Program-made: the position numbers and the translations under genes
From: Sipunculus nudus
Taxonomy: Eukaryota; Annelida; Sipuncula; Golfingiida; Sipunculidae
Assembly: GCA_026874595.1 (NCBI GenBank)
Contig: CM049307.1
Location: 61,966,370 to 62,030,369, forward strand
DNA: 64,000 nt
Direction: 5' to 3'
Part shown: positions 60,701-64,000 of the stretch, piece after piece
Numbering within the stretch: the first letter of the stretch is position 1
Layout of the letters: every line of letters begins with the position of its first letter
Notes under the pieces: model-generated
Told to the model about the DNA's origin: nothing
The model's database searches: none
Seen by the model: only the letters and a program-made list of their open reading frames with translations

Positions 60701-60929
60701 AAGGTCAAGGACACTCTCCTAGTAAAGGTCATGACCTCATTTTAAATAGGCGTCGTCCTCTTACCCATACCTATACATATACTAAGTTTGGTAAAGTTCC
60801 GTGAAATATTTTTTGGGTTATCACGCCAACAAGATTCATATGCGGCGGCGGCGGCGACGGCGGCGGCGGCGGCGGCGGCGGTGGCGGGACCGGTATGAAA
60901 ACATAGTATCCCCCGACTTTGTCTGGGGA
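57735..60929 (-). mobile_element. Helitron-like family B, copy 2, expanded AGGTCA half-site array
   Basis: 3195 bp. Minus-strand 5' end A|TCCCCAGACAAAGTC, stem to GGGGGATACTATGTTTTC, then a long CCG tract. 3' end hairpin TGGCACC-TGC-GGTGCCA, AGAAATGT, CTAG|T. The internal 282-290 bp unit has nine anchors (57931, 58213, 58502, 58789, 59078, 59365, 59647, 59937 and 60227). The five extra units relative to copy 1 explain the 1455-bp length difference. Confidence 0.82.
60840..60887. repeat. (CGG)n tract near the family B 5' end
   Basis: About 15 CGG triplets with single interruptions (GAC, GTG). The poly-Arg ORF on the minus strand is a translation of this tract. The same position in copy 1 holds about 6 triplets (47289-47307). 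Confidence 0.95.
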
Positions 60930-62079
60930 TACAATAAAGATGTACTAGCTACCATACAATTAATATAAAATATTTCATATTTTAACTCATGGAAGAAGGA
61001 GAACCTGATATTTTGGTTCCGGCATTGAGCTTTCACTTTTTTAAATAATAATATTTAAAAGTTGCAACTGATGAATTTACTGATTACAAACTTAAAACTT
61101 TGATCCAATTAAGAACTTATTTGTGAAAACGCTGTGTGATCAATCAGGCTGCTTTCAAGAACAAACACAAACTGTATTACAAATAATTTTCAGTGATAAA
61201 TATCAAACCAATATAACTTTTGTGTGACTTAAAACCACATCCTAATGAATGATATAACATGAACAGTTTATTTTAAAAAGCAGAATAGCATATTTTGAAA
61301 ATGATCCTCACCACCATTTTTTGTGAGTATATATATGGGCTGGACAAAAGTTGCCTGTTCAATGTTCTAGACAACAGATAAACCCTCCATGAACAAATCT
61401 CCTTCATCTTGATATTGGCCACATCCTGCAAGCCACATTGCCCAGAACCTGGACACTGTGTGGTATACGACTGTAACAAGATAGATCACCTCAGGGGGAT
61501 TTTCTTTATCCTTTTGCTCTGGGAGTACACTCCTCTGAGCTCTCTGGTTTCCGGAGTCAGGAACCATAATCTATCCTTACATTAACCCACTCTTGTCTCA
61601 CCTTGTTTTGTTTGGGATCTTTAAAGTCTGCTTCTCTTAAGTTTATTCCAGGACCACCATACCCTGTCTACCGGGTTTGTTTTTTCGTGATTACATTTTG
61701 GACAATAAAACTAAAAACTATTTTTCAAAAGGCAGTAAGGGCAAGGAAATGTGTAATTAATTTAATTAATATCCTAGTTTCTCTTAAATTCCTTTCAATA
61801 CTGCCATGAAATATGAAAAATTTCATATTTTTTTTATCTGACAAAAAAACAATCTATCAAGAAGTTTGACACTGGGTTAATAGGACAATTAACAATTAAC
61901 TTTAAAGTTGGAAGTGAAAGGTTAAAGCAAACAGCTCTATGATTTCTAAGATTATCCCCAGGTCTATGCATGAAAAGGATTAAGTTCAGAAGAACATTAT
62001 AAAATAAACAAGTGCACCACAAACATGCATAATTCGCCCATTGTGTATCTGGTGACCTTTGACCTCATTACATGCGTGA
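60930..62079. other. Spacer upstream of TBC1D16, nothing recognised
   Basis: AT-rich, with short unrelated ORFs and no splice-supported exon. A 5' UTR exon of TBC1D16 could lie here but cannot be identified. Confidence 0.3.
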
Positions 62080-62545
62080 ATTTTTATGAGAAGGTAATTC
62101 ATATGAGAAACTCTATTGGTAAATATAAATAATGAGTTTTATGAAAATCCATAGGATTTTTGGTAAGTTACCAAGGTGCCTCCATAAGGCAGGGACCTCA
62201 TTCAATATGCATGGATTTTGCTGGAAATAGAACTTATAGGTGAGATATTTTATTGATTAGCATTTCTGATGAGTTTTATCAAAATCCTTCATAAGTTATC
62301 GCAGTGACACCACAAGGTAGCCTTGTAGTGACCCGTTACTTTATTAACTATGTGTGGATGTTGCCAATAATCGAACTCGGGCAAGATAATCAGTAAATAA
62401 GTAGTTATGGTAAGTTTCATGAAAATCCATCAAAGCCCTGTCAAGTTATCAGGGTACCGGTAATACTAAAAGTTAACAGATGGATAGATTGATGGACATT
62501 AAATGGGTATACCATAATACTCCTGTCATATGATGGGTGTATAAA
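62080..62545 (-). repeat. Degenerate tandem repeat with palindromic end (family H)
   Basis: Three diverged units of about 140-150 bp (atgagtttta-gaaaatcc, ataagttat-, ggtgcc/caaggta), a GATGGATAGATTGATGGA tract, and a terminal stem between gggtataccataata and gatgggtgtata. Confidence 0.45.
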
Positions 62546-62940
62546 AAAATCAACATTCAATTGTCAATTCCGGCAAACATATTAGTTGTACCCTTTAGAA
62601 AATAATAATCTGGAATCCACAATATGATGATCAGAAGCTTATCCCAGATAAGTTACAAAGAGTATGTTGCAAAATATTGCTGATTCCTGAAAACCGCCTT
62701 TACATACCCTCATACAAACACACCAAGGAATGTCACATTATGGTGTATTTTATGCTATAAATGATCTAAATAAGCCTTGATGGTTGGCTCAGCAAGACAA
62801 CACAAGAGGATGCCCTCAGCAGCATAGGCAATTACCTTCACTGAGCTCAGTTATATACACAGGATAATATCCAGGCCATCTGATGGGTATTTATTACCCC
62901 TCCTGTTAGAATATTTGGCACATACTCTTTTTGAAATGTA

Positions 62941-63080
62941 ATATAAGAAACAACAATTAATCACTATTTAGTATGAGGTACAGTGGCTTTAGTGGACATT
63001 CAATGGAATAATATAAGAAACAACAATTTATCACTATTTAGTATGAGGTACAGTGGCTTTAGTGAACATTCAATGGAATA
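62941..63080. repeat. Two-copy tandem duplication, 70-bp unit
   Basis: 62941-63010 and 63011-63080 are nearly identical (start atataagaaacaacaatt, end gacattcaatggaata or gaacattcaatggaata), so the duplication is recent. Confidence 0.92.
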
Positions 63081-63118
63081 ATATTGATACGAATGTGGGG
63101 TTGGGGAATGTCCCCACC

Positions 63119-63796
63119 TGTATCACATACGGTTGCTGATGTGCGTTGCAGACAATGTTCCAAGACTAGTTTGATGATAGAAGTCTTTATTCAATAGCAA
63201 GCGATCTGGGACAGTCTCTCTCTCTGAGAGAGCCGCCCAGCCTCCCTGAATCTCTCTCTGACTCTCCGCGCACACTACAGATAGTTTTGTTACAGAGCTT
63301 TCACGTGACATATGAGACATTCATATCCATATTTCTGCATTTCGTCATAAAAGCTAAACCTTATTGGATGACTCAAAGTAGGTCACAATTACATCAGAGT
63401 TATAAGTGTTCCTCCTACCTTTCGTGAGATCTGATTGGACAAAAGTTCTATGGAAAATCCCAAGTCTGACCTGACATACATCCAGTTATAGACTGACCTA
63501 CAAGTCCTATTTACAGACTCATATAAACATAATCTGCCTGCCTCATCATAGAAACCAATTTAGAGCTAATTTGGGAGAGAACATTTAGGCTCTACAAACA
63601 TACTGAATTGCCATTAGATACTTGGTCATCTGATGAACATTAATTTCCTTTGGCTCTGTCTGAATATCAGAACAGACTGAAACCAAGATTGATTTTTATT
63701 GTTTCTGAATGATTTTAGATCTTAATTAATGAAATATTGAAATATTCCTTTAAATATGTGTTAAGTCACATATACACCCTTTCTCACTCCATAACA
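63119..63796 (-). mobile_element. LTR-like segment, minus orientation
   Basis: On the minus strand it begins TGTTATGGAG just after a purine-rich AGAGGGATA, contains GCTTGCTATTGAATAAAGAC (a typical LTR polyadenylation context) and ends GTGATACA. TG...CA ends and the AATAAA support an LTR of about 680 bp. No matching second LTR or coding domain is inside the window, and the flanks (GGATA, GGTGG) do not match as a target duplication. Confidence 0.35.
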
Positions 63797-64000
63797 TATC
63801 CCTCTGGTATTCAGAATGAGGCTCCGGCCTCATCGGCTAAGTCAGAGAAAAATGAGTTATTTCAAGAAGGATAACCGGAATGTAGATGACAGAAATACAT
63901 AATGTGTAAAGATCAAGACTGCATAAGTCTGAATTAACTGCGAGAACAGTAGCCAGAATGTGAATGAACTTGCTGGCACTAGTGACAGTGTGTTGGATAT

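Noticed and set aside
60836-61036. Poly-Arg ORF on the minus strand
   Set aside because: It is a translation of the CGG tract at the head of Helitron-like family B.
63181-63320. A protein-coding gene around the Ser/Arg/Glu-rich ORF at 63123-63320
   Set aside because: The CT/GA-rich stretch lies within the LTR-like segment and has no supporting motif.

Overview
This window is animal nuclear DNA, AT-rich and intron-rich, and full of short non-coding repeats. The two recognisable genes are metazoan. The repeat style (CTAG-ended Helitron-like elements with internal tandem repeats, GTCC/CGG tracts, lineage-typical MITEs) suggests a mollusc or other lophotrochozoan; that placement is inference. 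There is no sign of bacterial, phage or CRISPR content.

Both confident genes lie on the minus strand and were assembled from ORF fragments, splice sites and reading phase. (1) SAMD8 (sphingomyelin synthase-related protein): five coding exons between 20164 and 12780, 422 residues. It has an N-terminal SAM domain, six membrane segments and the His/His/Asp catalytic set. (2) TBC1D16 (Rab GTPase-activating protein): nine coding exons between 54228 and 31295, about 997 residues, with a C-terminal TBC domain. Its first coding exon is preceded by a splice acceptor, so at least one more 5' non-coding exon lies upstream. The two genes are in the same orientation, separated by about 11 kb, and I see no functional link between them.

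Layout: 1-12779 is SAMD8 3' flank with repeats (Helitron-like family A at 2109-3607 and 7942-9155, an 8-bp-TSD hAT MITE at 4258-4747). 12780-20200 is SAMD8; intron 2 carries a tandem array built from the 5' half of exon 3. 20200-31294 is intergenic (family A copy, a long-inverted-repeat element, a minisatellite, a TA tract). 31295-54263 is TBC1D16; its introns hold a 20-bp minisatellite, a LINE 3' relic, and several Helitron-like copies, including family B with nuclear-receptor-type half-site arrays. 54264-64000 is 5' flank or 5' UTR intron with a 3.2 kb family B copy and an LTR-like segment at the right edge.

The most unusual signals are the exon-3-derived array in SAMD8, the internal 288-bp tandem repeat of family B carrying DR1 plus extended AGGTCA half-sites, and several unrelated repeat families that share one terminal design: a palindromic stem whose sequence changes while its pairing is kept, followed by a CGG or GTCC tract.
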